Part shown: in pieces, positions 62,998 through 64,000 of the stretch
Layout: the number at the start of each line of letters is the position of its first letter
Numbering within the stretch: the first letter of the stretch is position 1
NCBI GenBank assembly: GCA_905182995.1
Contig: CAJJDP010000002.1
Coordinates: 744,001 to 808,000 of the forward strand
Direction of reading: 5' to 3'
DNA from: Paramecium octaurelia
Lineage: Eukaryota > Ciliophora > Oligohymenophorea > Peniculida > Parameciidae
Length of the DNA: 64,000 bases
The notes under the pieces: model-generated
The model's database searches: none
Told to the model about the DNA's origin: nothing
Seen by the model: only the letters and a program-made list of their open reading frames with translations
Made by a program: the position numbers and the translations under genes

Positions 62998-63743
62998 TCA
63001 ATTCTAAAAATTAATAATTATTAATAATAATATAACTATCCTTAAAAATAGTTAATATAAATTGAAAGTTAGTATTTCATTTATGATATTTTTTCAGACT
63101 AATTTAATAGTCAGTTAGTTCACTTAGTCTGTAAAATATAATTACTTGAATTTTATTAATCAAACCGATAAATCAAGTAAATCTATACTTCTGATTTTGA
63201 ATTGTTGAATTTTGAGGGCAGATCCTATCGCTACTTTAGAAAACACTTCATATGTATCAAGAATGATAATTGATTCACTTAAAGCTAAGTTATTGAACCT
63301 AATCCTTATTGGTTTTCTAAAAAACTTAACAAATTAAATTAATTATATTTAAATTTAATTATCATACATTATCTTTTAATTTGAGATAGTATTCCCAGAT
63401 CTTCATTACAAAGGTATTAAAATTAACACATTTAACTATATGTCATCGCTTAGTAATCTCTTTTAATTCAAATTAATATTAGTTTCCTATTAATCTCCAA
63501 ATTATTATATCATTATTTACAAATTCAAATCACTTTATGATTATTTTTCTGTTAATTATACTATCTTCTTGGAATTTTGAAAGTTCAAATAATGGCCATC
63601 ATTACAAATCATATAACTAGTTTAGTTAAATAATTGAAACTTTATTAAGTAAACAGAATTTCTTTTCGATTTATGAATACACATATGATTACAATAGTTT
63701 GAATGTTAATTGTAATTTTATATTATTTAATGTATAAACTTAA
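62998..63743. other. Intergenic, AT-rich, no gene seen
   Basis: This 746 bp spacer holds the promoter of the K+ channel gene and the 3' end region of the prolyl-tRNA synthetase gene, both on the minus strand. Frames in both strands are broken by TGA at short intervals, and no RNA gene is visible. Confidence 0.5.
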
Positions 63744-64000
63744 TCAATATGATCTTCCCCATAACACATATTTCTTGGCTTATTGGCCACAATGGAAACA
63801 TTTCTCTCCCTCCTTAATTTCATCTTGCTTCAATGGCATACATAAGGTTTTGGCACTTCCAGTAAGTTGAATTTGTCCACCAATTTCAGAATCCTTCTCT
63901 TTTGATTCAATTCCTGACTATTTTTTGACCTACTATTCACATTCTTCTCTTTAACACCTACATTTTTGAATTAATAGTATACCATTTAGTTAAAATTGTA
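63744..64000 (-). CDS. Prolyl-tRNA synthetase, C-terminal end (partial)
   Basis: The 3' end of a gene that continues past the right window edge. An intron at 63958-63982 is included. The visible residues show the C-terminal zinc-binding-like domain of eukaryotic/archaeal-type ProRS: WCQREECEQQVKKQSG, GSAKTLCMPLKQDEI, KCFHCGQQAKKYVLWGRSY, with Tyr as the last residue, which is the universal end of this class. The enzyme charges tRNA-Pro in the cytosol. Whether it is fused to another synthetase or an editing domain cannot be seen here. Confidence 0.93.

Noticed and set aside
1-64000. tRNA, rRNA, CRISPR arrays, transposons, LTR or virus-like elements
   Set aside because: I looked on both strands for cloverleaf-like boxes, repeated spacers, terminal repeats, and transposase, reverse transcriptase, integrase or capsid motifs and saw none; short hits cannot be excluded by eye.
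1-64000. Bacterial origin with frequent stop codons
   Set aside because: TAA/TAG fall at Gln positions inside conserved eukaryotic families, and short spliceosomal-type introns are needed to restore motifs, so a nuclear ciliate genome is the only consistent reading.

Overview
The window reads as a macronuclear chromosome segment of a Paramecium-like ciliate. Three sequence observations support this. Long frames are open only if TAA and TAG are read as Gln, and every recognisable protein ends at TGA. The coding parts are joined by about 75 tiny introns of 20-35 nt, nearly all GTA...AG, which restore frame in known proteins. Gene spacing is extreme: convergent stops 16-43 bp apart and start codons of divergent genes 15-27 bp apart. 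The species and gene names cannot be fixed from sequence alone.

I find 28 supportable genes, one of them cut by the window edge. For every gene the exon lengths add up to a multiple of three. Left part (1-20 kb): a LamG-fold protein (-), a two-pore cation channel (-), an FCP1/SCP-type phosphatase (+), a Gln-rich coiled coil (+), an unrecognised helical protein (+), an LRR protein (-), a USP12/46-like deubiquitinase (-), a protein with DI-x-G repeats (+), a MORN-repeat protein and a small protein that both carry an acylation-type N-terminus (-), and a Rab GTPase (+).

Middle (20-46 kb): a 3064-residue cysteine-rich, beta-helix surface protein (-), a RING/TRAF/ZZ E3-type protein (-) divergent from a membrane histidine-kinase-like protein without an H-box histidine (+), a DDX11-type Fe-S helicase (+), a copine (-), a PH-like plus kinase protein (+), a Kelch-like protein (+) and a tubulin-tyrosine-ligase-like enzyme (-).

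Right part (46-64 kb): a 2311-residue LRR membrane protein (+), a PSMD9-type proteasome chaperone (-), a DEAD-box helicase with a C-terminal RRM (-), a pseudokinase (+), a small coiled coil (-), exosome subunit RRP40 (+), an unrecognised protein (-) overlapping the end of a voltage-gated K+ channel (-), and the 3' end of a prolyl-tRNA synthetase (-).

The genes do not form an operon or a single pathway. They are a normal ciliate mix of signalling (channels, kinases, histidine-kinase-like protein, Rab, copine), cilia or cytoskeleton (TTLL, MORN), protein turnover (USP, RING/TRAF, PSMD9) and RNA or DNA handling (RRP40, two helicases, ProRS). Between them lie several 0.6-1.6 kb AT-rich stretches with no gene I can defend. 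Two of these hold possible worn copies of a TPR protein and a kinase. I see no tRNA, rRNA, CRISPR array, transposon or virus-like element.
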